This document shows positions 10,624-21,467 of a DNA stretch of 64,000 nucleotides, in pieces (within the stretch, counting starts at the first letter, position 1; each line of letters opens with the position of its first letter). The translations under genes were made by a program, and so were the position numbers. Under the pieces are notes generated by a model, which was not told where the DNA came from, did not search any database, and saw nothing but the letters and a program-made list of their open reading frames with translations. Origin of the DNA: Castanea sativa (taxonomy: Eukaryota; Streptophyta; Magnoliopsida; Fagales; Fagaceae); contig NC_134017.1 of assembly GCF_040712315.1 (NCBI RefSeq), positions 5,796,001-5,860,000 of the forward strand. The letters run 5' to 3'.

Positions 10624-11595
10624 TTAATAGGCCAAGAATGTATTGACCCCTTGTGATGAATTAACCAATTAATTAGCCCAGTGAATTAATTAGGTTCAAT
10701 TACATGTAATGAGTATGGTAGCACAAACAAATTACCAAATAACTAAATGCAGCGGAAAATAAAGTTGACACGGTGATTTGTTTACGAATGGGGAAAACGA
10801 GGCAAAAACCCCACCGGGTGAGTTTCACCACTTTTGAGAATTCACTATTACCAAAACAAGCGGTTATAAGTAAAGGAATCCTAGTACTTTATACCAACCT
10901 ACAGTTGAACCCTTACCCCAATACACAATTGGACTTGTTCTGTAGTGACAATCTCTTCTTTTATTGCACGACTCCCAGTACATGACTAACCAAAAGATGC
11001 GCGGATTCCAGTACGCGACTTGATCACCAACTTGAGAAGGATGTTGGTTGCAAAGTTCTTATGTTCATCACACGATGAAGATCATGAAGTTGCTTGGTCA
11101 CAAAACCCTACAGTGTACAAACACAACAACTTCTTCAAGAGAAAGAAGAACTAGGGCAAATTTTGTCTTTGGTCACAATTTGCACGAACAAGACTTTGCT
11201 TAATAGTCGCGCAACCTTTGACAACCCTTAAAATAATCCTTATATATGTTTAGGGTTGTGAGAATAGAAAGCCCAAACATACATTCACAGATTGGATGAG
11301 AATCAGAACTGGAAATTTGGTTTTCATAAATCTCGACATATACCTTATCTGTGGAGCAGCTGTCGAGCTTCGTGCTTAGACAGCTTTTAAGCCTCAATAG
11401 CTACTAGCTGTCGAAATTTAAAATCCTGCACTTCAATACTTAAATTTTGGACAAACTTGCATGGCTTTAACACTTGAACTTGAAACCTTGTTTCTTGAAA
11501 TATTAAACACATCCTAGATCTTCCCAAATATAAGTAAAGTGCGTTTTGTCAAAGGATTAGCCAATTACATAAACTGTTGACATATGTTCCTAACA
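10624..11595 (-). repeat. 5' LTR of element A
   Basis: This LTR of about 970 bp is in minus orientation. The plus-strand right end is ATGTTCCTAACA at 11595 and the left end is near TAGGCCAAGAATGTATTGACC. It shares CAGCGGAAAATAAAGTTGACACGG with the fragment at 58877-59156 and AAAGTGCGTTTTGTCAAAGG with the LTRs at 2505, 53664 and 59183. It carries TCGACA/TCGAGC words typical of this family (11335-11420). Confidence 0.8.
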
Positions 11596-11624
11596 TGAAT
11601 CACATATGTCTTAATAGAACTTAT

Positions 11625-12111
11625 AACAAAAGAAATATTGATTAGCCTCCCCATTTTGTAAGTGAAATTTGATATTGGTAATTCACGTTTAGGGGGCTCT
11701 CATATTCATGAGTGCATTCTGTAATTTTCCATAGTGCAGCCGTAAGTAAATTTGCCTCTTTTGTATAGTATTGCGCATTTTCTTGAGTACATCATCTATA
11801 TCGATTCAGCAAGTCGAAAGTTGAGTCCTATCCAATGCGTTTGTGAGTCGTAAAAGAAGATTTCCGATTTCACCATGACCATCTTCTATTATAATCAAGT
11901 TTAAAAGAGTAGAAATGAGTCCCTGCCTATATAGACTAGTTGTAGTACTCCGTGGGTCTGAAAGTAAAGTTGACAAGCAAAAATCATAGTCTATGTACTT
12001 TTGGCAAATGCTTTCAACAAGGGCTCGATTTGCACTAGAAACATGGTAGAAAAGAGAGGTGACTAGTAAATGGATTACCAAGATTGATAGGCAACTAATT
12101 GGAGATGCCAT
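11625..12111 (-). pseudogene. PMEI/invertase-inhibitor-like copy 1 (broken)
   Basis: It starts at ATG 12111 with the family signal peptide MASPISCLSILVIHLLVTSLF. The inhibitor domain keeps the first Cys pair (ESICQKYIDYDFC) and reads to ...ALDRTQLSTC. A TGA then replaces the Gln codon expected after that third Cys (stop at 11806). Downstream, the intact copies' DIDDVYDKM and ARNAAG segments are only partly recognisable and out of frame, with a deletion of about 20 bp, but the 3' flank (AAATATTGATTAGCC) still aligns with copies 3 and 5. The gene is therefore dead or makes only the first half. A MITE inserted 54 bp upstream of the ATG interrupts the promoter. Confidence 0.85.
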
Positions 12112-12167
12112 TTGTTTTTTCAAGTTCTTTGTCAAGTATCTTTTGGCTTCCTTTTTATAATATATTA

Positions 12168-13127
12168 GAGCACTAGCATTGTAGGGGTGTAAAAACACCC
12201 CATTTGCTATTTTAGCAACTAGACCCTTACAATCATGCTCTATCCAGGGGTGTGAACTCAAAAAATTTTCCATCCAAGCTACAGTAAGGTTTCATATATG
12301 CAACCATATTATTCACGAGTTTGTAAAAACAATTATTTTTTAATCTCTTAAACTCTCTCTCTTCCTCTCACTTTCAGATTCCTCTCTCCACAATCTTTTC
12401 TCCTCTCTGTCTCACACTTTCTCCTCTCTTCCTTTCATGGTAAGGCTTCTCTCTCTTTCTCTCTTAAGATTAGCTTTTCGTGGCAGTGGTTTTAGATCAG
12501 GTGGCTGTGGTTTCAAATTGGTGGTTACGATTTCAGATTTGTGGCCAAGGGTTTCATATCCATGGTTTCACATCAATGGCCTTAGGTTTTAGATCAGGTG
12601 GACGTGGTTTCAGATTGGGTTTCAGGTTATGGGATTCTAGTGTTTGGGTTTGTGGGCTTGTGGGTGGTTGTGGGTTTTGCTTGCCATGAGCTGCTGTGGG
12701 TCTTGGGTTTGATGGGTTTTGCTTGCCATGGGTGTTGGGTTTGATGGGGTTTCTAGTTGCTCTATCCTCCATCTCTCTCTCTCTCTCTCAAGTTTAGTTT
12801 AGTTTTTTTTTTCCTTTTTTTGCTATGGGATTGATTTTTGGATGGATGCTGATTACGTTGGCAGTGGAGGTTAGCTTTGATTGTGGCGGAGGAAACTAGT
12901 TTTGATCATGGATGTAGGGTTGCTGATTGGATATATTTGTGGTTGTGCATGGAGAGAGTAGCATTTTTTATTAGTATTTCCTTATATGATTTATATTATT
13001 TATTGAGTTGTATGTAAAAATAAAATCTGGGATGTAGGGTGAATTGTAAAGTAAGTTGGTATAATAGATCAAACAGGTTTTTAGATGGGAAAATAGCAAC
13101 CAGTTCCCATCCCTAAAGCTAGTGCTC
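12168..13127. mobile_element. PIF/Harbinger-type MITE, 960 bp, TSD TTA
   Basis: Its terminal inverted repeats begin GAGCACTAGC at 12168 and end GCTAGTGCTC at 13127. They are flanked by TTA at 12165-12167 and 13128-13130. The empty site is visible in the other inhibitor units, where AATATATTAGGTTGGCATG is continuous (for example near 58148), so the insertion boundaries are certain. The interior has no transposase. It holds GGT-rich degenerate short repeats (about 12480-12740), a CT run (12771-12789) and T runs. Confidence 0.93.
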
Positions 13128-13130
13128 TTA

Positions 13131-13540
13131 GGTTGGCATGGAAAACAACTCTATTTTATGCCAACTTAAATAAGAGAAGTTAAATGACAGTTTTTGTTTG
13201 ACCCATTATTTCTAGATACTAATGGACACAAGAAAGCGGGAAAAACCATCAAAATAAACAACATTAAAATTTTTGGAAAATGAATCATTTCCCCAAAAAA
13301 AAAACATTTTTTTTTATATAAAACTATCTCATTTCCCAAAATTTGGTTACAATCTTAAAATGTGTTGGAGAATTATTGTTTAATTTTCTTTACTTAGATT
13401 GGCGGAGATAGAATTGTTTTTCAAAAGAAAACAACTCCATTTATATTTGAATTACCCTTTTTTTTAGCTTAACCCAAGAAAGGTTTTTTTTTTTTTTCTT
13501 TTTTTCCATTTGTTTTCTTACTTGGGGATGAAGTTGCTTC
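13131..13540. other. Upstream flank of inhibitor copy 1
   Basis: No gene is seen. The sequence is the part of the repeated unit that lies upstream of each inhibitor gene, including the CATGGAAAACAACTC dyad region and the GGGGATGAAGTTGC block. It aligns by eye with 16340-16760, 18210-18620 and 56340-56750. Confidence 0.75.
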
Positions 13541-14939
13541 TGTTAGGATGTGAGCTCCTAAATCCTATTGTATGATGCTATGTATGACTTAATATTGTAA
13601 TTAATAAAGTTTTTTTTTATATTATAATCTAAAATAATGATAACATGAATATCAGACATTATCATATAGTTCATGAGATGCATAGTATGTGATTTATGTG
13701 AAAAGTCACAGAAGATATAAATCACAAGTTCTTTGTAAACTCAGAATTATAGTTCGTAGTCAGTAATGAAATTAAGCATTTCATCTACGAAGACTATAAC
13801 ATATGAACTAAGATGATTTGTCTTGATCATGGAAGTGGAGACTTCTAGTTGGAATGTTGATATGTTTTAAGAGTTAAGACATATTGAACTAGACCACTTT
13901 GAGATTTATTATTCTCCTAACAACTGTAGAATGAATAGTAAATCTCACGACTTATATTTACATGAACTCTTAATTCTGAGAGGATAATGGACCTGATCAT
14001 GAAATGTAGGTTGCTTTGATATATTAGGAGTGAGATGTAAAGACACGATCAAAACCTCAATATGTTGGGCAGCCACATTTAGTGTTGATAGAACATATAT
14101 TCTCAAGATGGAATTCATAGTCTTTTAACGGAGATACAAAATATTCCCTTGAGATAAGTTTAATAGGTTTGGTTATTTAGAGTATTAGACCTAGCCACTT
14201 TAGTAAGGAGTTACTAAAATATATATTTATGAAATTGGATTTCATAAATATATGATGAATAACATAGAGGATTAAACCGGGTACTCAAGGATTAAGATGT
14301 AGTAATTTACCAATTGACAGTCTACATTCATTACTTTGTATTACTACGAATATTTTATGAAGGAGTTGCATGTATAATAAAGTTTTGGGATATAATTTAT
14401 AAATAAGGTCTAGAGTGAAACTATATTTATATAGTGGTATTAAATATAATTAATGGTAACCTTAGACTTGTTAAGAGTTGACTAAAAAGCCCAAAGCCCA
14501 TAGGAGCTAGTGTCTTATTGGTCCCTTTTGGTCCCACTCCATGTCACACACTAAAACCCAATTGGAAAAGCCCAAAAGGCCAACCCAATTAGATAATCAG
14601 TTAGATACAAATGGAGAAACATTCAGAATTTTGTGTGTGTGTGTGTGACATCATTGTAAAAATGATGTATATATGAGTGTGAGACACTCTCTAATTCTCC
14701 CTTTCAAAACTAATTGAGTGACCACACTTCTTGGCGTAAAGTGGAATTGGAGTGAAGATTAAAAGTGTTCTCGAGTACTTCTGATCTTTTCCTTTGAATT
14801 TCATCGCACCAAGGTACGCTCTCTTGTTCTTGGATTCTGAAATTTGCATAGTACATGTTAACAATTGTAAATGAAGTAGATCCATTAATTTTTCGCTAAG
14901 GATGTTTTGTATGCGATACAAACATGTATTTAACTAACA
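13541..14939. repeat. Solo LTR of family D, 1399 bp, TSD GCTTC
   Basis: It starts TGTTAGGATGTGAGCTCC and ends TATTTAACTAACA. The flanking duplications are GCTTC at 13536-13540 and 14940-14944. The uninterrupted target GAAGTTGCTTCTCTTCATGC is seen in sister units (18612 and 56737). A second copy of the same family lies at 26477-27840. A (GT)n run and splice-like motifs are present, but no ORF of note and no retroelement interior. Confidence 0.93.
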
Positions 14940-14944
14940 GCTTC

Positions 14945-15688
14945 TCTTCATGCTTACTTGCAACCCGAAATGATTCCAACTTCTTCTCCAAGATGGATTT
15001 CAATTGCCTTATCGATCTCATCCATCAAAACCTCATTTATGTCCTCCAAATCAGTCATTTCTCAACATGGGTTCTTCTTGCGATCCTCAAGGTTTCTTTT
15101 CTTCTCAATTCTTATTCTTTCTCAGTCAATGCCAAAGCCGTTATCTATGATTAATGGGATTCGATTATATGTAGCTTGTACTATGTCAACAATTATTGCA
15201 ATTGAGAGTAAGGCAAGACGATATTATTCGTAGTTAGATTTTTTACAAATGTTTGCCCATCTTTTCAAGCATTTGCATGAATCTTGTAGGGACCATGTCA
15301 CCTATTTACAACAGTGATGGTCCCTTTTCGTTTTGAATCAATATTGATAGAAGTCTCTCCTAATTAAAATATATGATATATAAAACTTAAATCCATCACA
15401 TATATGTGATAAAATATGGTAAGCAAGTGAAAAAGACAAAGAAAATTATTTAAATAAAAAGAAATAATATTAACACAAAGATGTAACCAAAGAAATATTG
15501 AATACAATTCAATAATACCATATCGATTGAGAGAAAGAGAGATGATTACAAAAAAATATTAATACAAGCAGGTTTTTTTTTTTTTTTTTACTTTTTATAT
15601 AATAATACCAAGAGGTAGTAATTGAGCCACAAGAATGTTTGCAGACCTATTCTTATTATAGATCATGTAAGATTATGTTGACATTATC
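14945..15688. other. Inter-unit spacer between inhibitor copies 1 and 2
   Basis: No gene is seen. It is the shared spacer: the CAACCCGAAATGATTCC block, one copy of the 69-bp minisatellite unit (about 15225-15300), the GATGGTCCCTTTT block, ACATATATGTGATAAAATATGG, and an A/T-rich stretch that precedes each inhibitor 3' end. Confidence 0.75.
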
Positions 15689-16257
15689 TTAAGATGACGT
15701 TATCTTAGAAATTATAATGAAAGAAATATCGATTAGCTTCGCTATTTTGGAAGTGTAATTTTTTTTTTGATAGTTTTTGGAATTGTAATTTGATATTGGT
15801 GATTCACATTTTGGGAGGCACTCATATTCATTATTACATTTTGTAATTTTCTGTTGTGCAGCTGTAAATATAGTTGCCTCTTCCACATAAGATTGTGTAT
15901 CTGCAGCGTTTCTTGCAAGAAGCATTTTCTCGTGTACATCCTCTATATCGGTTTAGCAATTTGAAATTTGAGTCTATCTAGTGGGTCTGTGAATTGTATA
16001 AGAAGATTTCCGATTTCACCACGGGCATCTTCTATTACATCCAAGTTCAAAATAGTATAAATGAGTCATTGCCTATATAGAAGAGTTGTAATACTGTCTG
16101 GGTCTTATAGTGAAGTTGACACGCAAAAATTGTAGTCCATGGACTTATTGCAAACGCTTTCAATAAGGGCTCGATCTGCATTAGAAACATCGTAGAAAAG
16201 AGAGGTGACTAGTAGAGGGATTATCAAGATTGATAGGTAACTAATTGGGAATGCCAA
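15689..16257 (-). pseudogene. PMEI/invertase-inhibitor-like copy 2 (start codon lost, nonsense, frameshift)
   Basis: It aligns over its whole length with the intact copies. The expected ATG at 16257-16255 reads TTG. A nonsense codon stands where the others read LLSDP (here SL-stop-DPDS), a second follows at LYRQ-stop, and the frame shifts near 15930-15960. After that, LARNAADTQSYVEEATIFTAAQQKIT and the C-terminal SKIAKLIDISFIII tail are still readable. Cys codons of the family remain, but no functional protein can be made without several repairs. Confidence 0.9.
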
Positions 16258-17573
16258 TTCTTTTTAAGGTTCTTTGTCAAGAATGATATTTTTATTTATG
16301 TATCTTGTGGCTTCCTATTTATAAAATATTAGGTTGGCATGAGATAGAGTTGTTTTCCACTAAGATTTGTTGGCATGGAAAACAACTCAGTTCCATGCCA
16401 AGTTAAATAAGAGAAGTTAAATGATAATTTTCCTTTGACCCATTATTCTTAGATACTACTAAACACAAGAAAGTGTGAAAAACCATCAAAATAGGGAACA
16501 TTGAAATTTATAGAAAATGAATCATTTCCTAAAAAGCATTTTTTAAAGAAAACTATCCTATTTTCCAATATTTGGTAACAATCTTAAAATGAGTTGGAAA
16601 ATTATTTTTTAACTTCCTTTATTTAGCTTGGCATAGATAGAATTATTTTTCAAAAGAAAACAACTCTATTTATATTTGAATGACCTATTTTAAGCTTGAT
16701 GTGAGAATTTTTTTTTTTTTTTTTCCATTTGTTTTCTAACATGGGGATGAAGTTTCTTCTCTTCATGCTTTCTTGTAACCCAAAATGAATCCAACTTCTT
16801 CTCCAAGATTGACTTTAATTGCCTTACCAATCCCTTCCGTCAAAACCTTATTTGGGTCCTCCAAATCATCCATTTCTCAACATGGGTTCTCCTTGCAATC
16901 CTCAACTTTTCTTAAGTTTTTTTTCTCAATTCTTGCTCTTTCATAGTCAAGGCCAGAGCCCCTATCTATGATTTTTGGCATTCGATCATACGTTGCTTGT
17001 ACTATGTGAATGATTATTGCAATTGAGAGTAAGGCAAGACGATGTTAGTCATAGTCCTCAGATTTCTTACAAATGTTTTCCCATCTTTTCAAACATTTGC
17101 ATGAATATTGTAGGGACTCGTAGTCCTCAGATTTCTTGCAAATGTTTTCCCATCTTTTCAAACATTTGCATGAATATTGTAGGGACCATGTTACCTACTT
17201 ATAGTAGTGATGGTCCTTTTTTTTGGATCAATATTGACAGAAGTCACTCCTGATTAAAATATATGATATTTAAAAATTATATCCATCACATATATGTGAT
17301 AAAATATGGTATACCAATAAAACAGGTAAAGAAAATAATTTAAATAAAAGAAATAATATTAACACAAAGATGTAATCAAAGATATATTGAATATAATGCA
17401 ATAATACCATATTGATTAAGAGAAAGAGAGATGATTACAAAAAAAAATATTAATACAACCAGGTTTTTATTTTTATTTAATATGTAATAATACTAAGAGA
17501 TAGCAATTGAGTTACAAGGACCTTAGCAGACCTATTCTTATTATAGATCACATAAGATTATGTTGACAATATC
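16258..17573. other. Spacer between inhibitor copies 2 and 3
   Basis: No gene is supported. The sequence repeats the unit organisation: promoter-side dyad region (16320-16420), GGGGATGAAGTTTC block (16744), then two copies of the 69-bp minisatellite (17053-17190), the ACATATATGTGATAAAATATGG block and the A-rich 3' flank of copy 3. Confidence 0.75.
17053..17190. repeat. 69-bp minisatellite, two units
   Basis: AGTCCTCAGATTTCTT starts at 17053 and again at 17122, exactly 69 bp apart. Both units run through CATCTTTTCAAACATTTGC to GTAGGGAC. Confidence 0.9.
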
Positions 17574-18113
17574 TTAAGATGACAATAACATATTAATTAT
17601 AACAACAGAAATATTGATTAGCTTCGTTATTTTATAAGTGTGATCTGATATTGGTGATGCATGTTTTGGGGAGCTCTCAAATTGCTTTTCACAATCTATA
17701 ATTTTCTGTTTTGCAGACGCAAGTATCCTTGCCTCTTCCCAATAGGATTGAGAACCTGCAGCATTTCTTGCAAGTTGCATTTTGTCGTATACATCATCTA
17801 TATCGGTTTGGCAATTCGAAATTCGAGTCCTATCCACTGGGTCTGTGACTCCTATAAGAACATTTCCGATTTCACCATTGGTAGTTGATATTATCTTCAA
17901 GCTTACAGAAGTAGAAACGAGTCCTAGCCTATATAGAACATTTGTAAGACCCTCTGGGTCTGAAAGTAAAACTGACATGCAAAAATCATGGTCGAAGGTC
18001 TGTTTGCAAACCTTTTCAAGAAGGGGTCGATCTGCATTAGAAACATCATAGAAAAGAGAGGTGACTAGTAGAGGGATTATCAAGATTGATATGCAGCTAA
18101 TTGGAGAGGCCAT
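17574..18113 (-). CDS. PMEI/plant invertase inhibitor-like protein, copy 3 (intact)
   Basis: A single-exon ORF of 179 aa. Residues 1-27 form a signal peptide (MASPISCISILIIPLLVTSL, cleavage likely after SNA), so the product should be secreted to the cell wall or vacuole. The mature domain has the family's four conserved Cys at about 36, 45, 101 and 141 (EKVCKQ, HDFCMS, SNCQTD, IDCEKQ). These form the helical hairpin disulfide and the four-helix-bundle disulfide known for Nt-CIF and PMEI proteins. The length is normal for the family. Proteins of this family bind and block either pectin methylesterase or acid invertase, and sequence alone does not say which; the style is closest to the 'putative invertase inhibitor'/Pla a 1-like group. 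The start is fixed by the signal peptide, which is identical in the other copies. A TATA box stands 69-76 bp upstream. The gene lies in tandem with copies 1 and 2, in the same orientation. Confidence 0.9.
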   Translation of the reverse strand: MASPISCISILIIPLLVTSLFYDVSNADRPLLEKVCKQTFDHDFCMSVLLSDPEGLTNVLYRLGLVSTSVSLKIISTTNGEIGNVLIGVTDPVDRTRISNCQTDIDDVYDKMQLARNAAGSQSYWEEARILASAKQKIIDCEKQFESSPKHASPISDHTYKITKLINISVVIINMLLSS

Positions 18114-18181
18114 TTTTTTTTCTTTTTTCTTAAGTTCTTTGTCAAGAATGATATTGTTGATTCATGTATCTTTTGGCTTCC

Positions 18182-18189
18182 TATTTATA
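18182..18189 (-). promoter_or_regulatory. TATA box of inhibitor copy 3
   Basis: The minus strand reads TATAAATA 69-76 bp upstream of the ATG. The same box is at the same distance in copy 5, which supports a real core promoter with a short 5' UTR. Confidence 0.65.
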
Positions 18190-19430
18190 ATACATTAGGC
18201 TGGCATGAGATAATTATTTTCCACTAAGATAGGCTAGCATGGAAAACAACCTTGTTCCATGCCAAGTTAAGTAAGATATTTTAAATGATAATTTTCCTTT
18301 GACCCCTTATTTTTAGATACTAAACACAAGAAAGTTCAAAAAACCATCCAAATAAATGACATTAGAATTTATAGAAAAGGAATCATTTCCCTAAAAGCAT
18401 GTTTTGTTTAGAAAACTATCTTATTTTTCAATACTTCATAACAATCTCAAAATGAGTTGAAAAATTATCTTTAAATTTCCTTTATTTAGCTTGGCAGAGA
18501 TAGAATTGTTTTCCAAAAGAAAACAACTCTATCTATATTTGAATTACCTTTTTTTAGCTTGACGTGAGAAAGTTTTTTTTTTTTTTCCCCATTTGTTTTC
18601 TAACATGGGGATGAAGTTGCTTCTCTTCATGCTTGCTTGCAACCCAAAATATATCCAACTTCTTCTCCAAAATGGACTTCAATTGCCTTACCAATCCCAT
18701 CCATCAAAACTTTATTTAGGTCCTCCAAATAATCCATTTCTCAACATGGGTTCTCCTTGCAATCCTCAACTATTCCTAGGTTTCCTTTTTTTCTCGATTC
18801 TCGCTCTTTCACAGTCAACACCAGAGCCCCTATCTACGATTTATGGGATTCGATCATACGTGGCTTGTACCATGTCAACGATTATTGCAATTGAGAGTAA
18901 GGCAAGATGATGTTAGTCGTAGTCCTCAGATTTCTCACAAATGTTTGCCCATCTTTTCAAACATTTGCATGAATATTGTAGGGACTTGTAGTCCTCAAAT
19001 TTCTTGCAAATGTTTGCCCATCTTTTCAAACATTTGCATGAATATTGTAGGGACTTGTAGTCCTCAAATTTCTTGCAAATGTTTTCCTATATTTTGAAAC
19101 ATTTGCATGAAAATTGTGGGGACCGTCACCTATATATAATAGTGATGGTCCCTTTTTTTTAAAATCAATATTGACAGAAGTCATTCCTAATTAAAATATA
19201 TGATATATAAAAATTAAATCCTTCACATATATGTGATAAAATATGGTATACAAGTGAAAAGGATAAAAAAAAAAATTAAATAAAAAGAAATAATATTAAC
19301 AAAAAGGTGCAACCAAAGATTATTGAATATAATGCAATAATTCCCTATTGATTGAGAGAAAGAGAGAAGATTACAAATAAATATTAATACAAGTAGGTCT
19401 TTATTTATTTATTTTTTTTATATATAATAA
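18190..19430. other. Upstream flank of copy 3 and cut edge of the next unit
   Basis: No gene is seen. After the promoter region come the GGGGATGAAGTTGC block (18606), the minisatellite (18921-19127), and at about 19140-19430 the start of a further unit (ACATATATGTGATAAAATATGG, GAGAAAGAGAGAAGATTACAAATAAATATTAATAC). The unit stops at about 19430, shortly before where the 3' end of another inhibitor gene would be. Confidence 0.75.
18921..19127. repeat. 69-bp minisatellite, three units
   Basis: AGTCCTCA occurs at 18921, 18990 and 19059, each 69 bp apart. All three units run through AACATTTGCATGAA, the last one slightly diverged. Confidence 0.92.
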
Positions 19431-19499
19431 CCCATTATGATAATCTATTTATAATAATAAAATGTCATAAATAAATTTAAAAGAAGACCATCCATGGTT

Positions 19500-20790
19500 T
19501 GCTATTTTGAGGTGGCTATCCAAGCAACCTCATCTGTTTCTAAATTCTCTTCCCTTAGCACTTGGACGAACTAATTTTGTCAAAATGATTGGCCATCTGG
19601 ATGGCTAACTTTTGGTATTTTTGCATTCGTTCCTCTTTTCCTTCTTATTCATGGTTCACTTGCACGACGATGAGCTTGGAGTCACTTTTAACCACTGAGC
19701 TTTTGACACCCAGAGTTTTGGCTAGTCTTAAGCTGGTGAGTATTGCTTCATATTCTGCTTCATTATTTGTGGTGAAAAATTAAAGTTGTACTCCATATTT
19801 GAGGAGGTCCTTATCAGGAGATATTAAGACGACTCCTACGCCTCCCAATTCTTTGACGGATGATCCATTAGCTTGAATTGTCCAAAATTGTGTCTGGTCG
19901 TCACCTGAAAAAGTGAATTCAACAATAAATTTTGCCAATACTTGTTGTTGACCAAGGCCTATTCTCGATGTTGTACTAACTGAGCTCAATGACCCATTGC
20001 ACTAGGCATCCAGTTGCGTCTAGTTTATTCATAACCTTCTTGATAGGTTAATCTGTCATTACGATGATTGGATGTGCCTAGAAGTATGGATGGAGCTTAC
20101 TTAACACTACAATCAATGCAAATGATACCTTCTCTAGATAAGGGTATTTTACTTCTACACCTTGGACGGCTTGCCTTAGGTAATACACTGGCCTCTGCAC
20201 CCTGTTTTCTTCCCTGGTCAAGGCTAAACTCATAGCTGTTTGAGAGATTACAAGGTATAGAAAAAGGTCTTCCTCTTTCACTGACGGGTTCAGGAGTGGC
20301 GGTTTCGTTAGGTACTCCTTTAGATTTTTGAATGCTGTCTTGCATTCGTTAGTCCACTTAAAGGCTTGTTTGAGTGTCTTGAAGAAGGTCAGGCAATTGT
20401 CTATAGCTTTTGACGCAAACCTGTTTAAAGCTGTGACCTGTCTTGTCAATCTTTGGAATTCTTTCAAAGTTTTGGGTGACGTCATTTCTAAGATAGCCTT
20501 CACTTTTTCAGGATTGGCTTCTATTCCTCTTTGGGACATCAAGAAACCGAGGAATTTTCCTAATAATACTCCAAAGGCACATTTTGCTGGATTGAGCTTC
20601 ATCTTGTATTTTTGGAGTGTGCCGAAGATCTCTCTTAGGTCGTCCAAATGTTTTGCATTTGTCTTGCTTTGGTATGTAGCTCTAACATTCTTTAGCCTAA
20701 AGGACATCACTTTGTAGCAATAAAGCCCCTGGCTTGTTACAAATGTCGTTTTATCCTAGTCTTCTTTGCTCATGCAAATATAGTTTTATT
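19500..20790 (-). pseudogene. Gypsy reverse transcriptase and RNase H remnant (catalytic box deleted)
   Basis: The RT part (20710-20078) contains MMSFRLKNVRATYQ, KCAFGV-LGKFLGFLMSQRGIEANPEK and the RT thumb. The residues that normally lie between ATYQ and the HLDDL helix, including the YVDD/YIDD catalytic box, are absent: ATYQ is followed directly by SKTNAKHLDDLREIF. This is an in-frame deletion of roughly 24 codons. RNase H follows (19990-19500), with WTIQANGSSVKELGGVGVVL and NEAEYEAILTSLRLA and a stop after VQVNHE. The product could not copy RNA. Confidence 0.85.
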
Positions 20791-21467
20791 ATGAAAAGAC
20801 ATCTATAAACAGTAGTAGTTCATGTCTTCAAGTTGAACTAACTAACTGGTAGATCCTTGGTAGGGAAAAGCTATCTTTTGGACATGCTTGATTAAGCTCT
20901 GTGAAGTCCACACATCCTCCATTTCCCATTTGATTTTTTTACCATGATGACATTAGCCAACTACTCTGGGTAATAGACTTCTCGCATGAAACCTACAACC
21001 AAGAGCTTGTCTACTTCTTCCATAATAGCTTTGTTTCGCTCGGGGGAGAATACTCGTCATTTCTACTGGATGGGCTTCTTCTTTGGATCAAAGTTTAGTT
21101 GGTGCTCTATAACACTCTCATCTATGCTTGGCATGACTTCATGAGTTCAAGCAAACATATCCAAACTTTCTTTTAAAAAGGATATAAGGTCATCTGTTAC
21201 TGTTGAAGGCAGAGTTGTCCCTGTCTTGGAGGTTTTGGATGCATCTCCTTTTACTAGCTCCACGGTTTTTAACTCTTCCACAAGTTCTTGTTTCTCCTCT
21301 TCGACTATCTAGGTATGGTTTTCTTTCCCTACAAGTACTGCTTGGTAGTACTCTCGAGCTAACACCTGATCCTCACGAATCTCTCCTATCTTGTGGTCAG
21401 TTGGAAATTTGAATTTGAGATAGTAGGTTGAAGTACCAACTTTCAGGTAATTGAGAGTTGGTCATCC

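Larger units (their letters stand above)
1..11595 (-). mobile_element. LTR retrotransposon A (Ty1/copia-type gag), split by element B
   Basis: Read on the minus strand, the element runs from its 5' LTR (11595 to about 10624), through a primer-binding site (10622-10611) and the first codons of gag (10552 to about 10512). It then jumps over element B and resumes at 2153 with the gag residues WKVRMRAFLQ. The gag continues to about 368 and the element leaves the window at position 1. The gag halves fit each other: the right half ends at ...PPLFDG and the left half restarts about five codons later, which matches the order in the related gag at 60266-62046. Bases 1-360 match, in inverted orientation, the sequence downstream of that gag (62290-62520). 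No pol domain is visible in the part inside the window. That the two halves are one element is inference. Confidence 0.75.

Noticed and set aside
12480..12772. ORFs on both strands rich in Gly/Val or Pro
   Set aside because: They come from GGT-rich short repeats inside the Harbinger MITE.
18843..19097. Plus-strand ORF with repeated residues
   Set aside because: It is a translation of the 69-bp minisatellite, whose period is a multiple of three.
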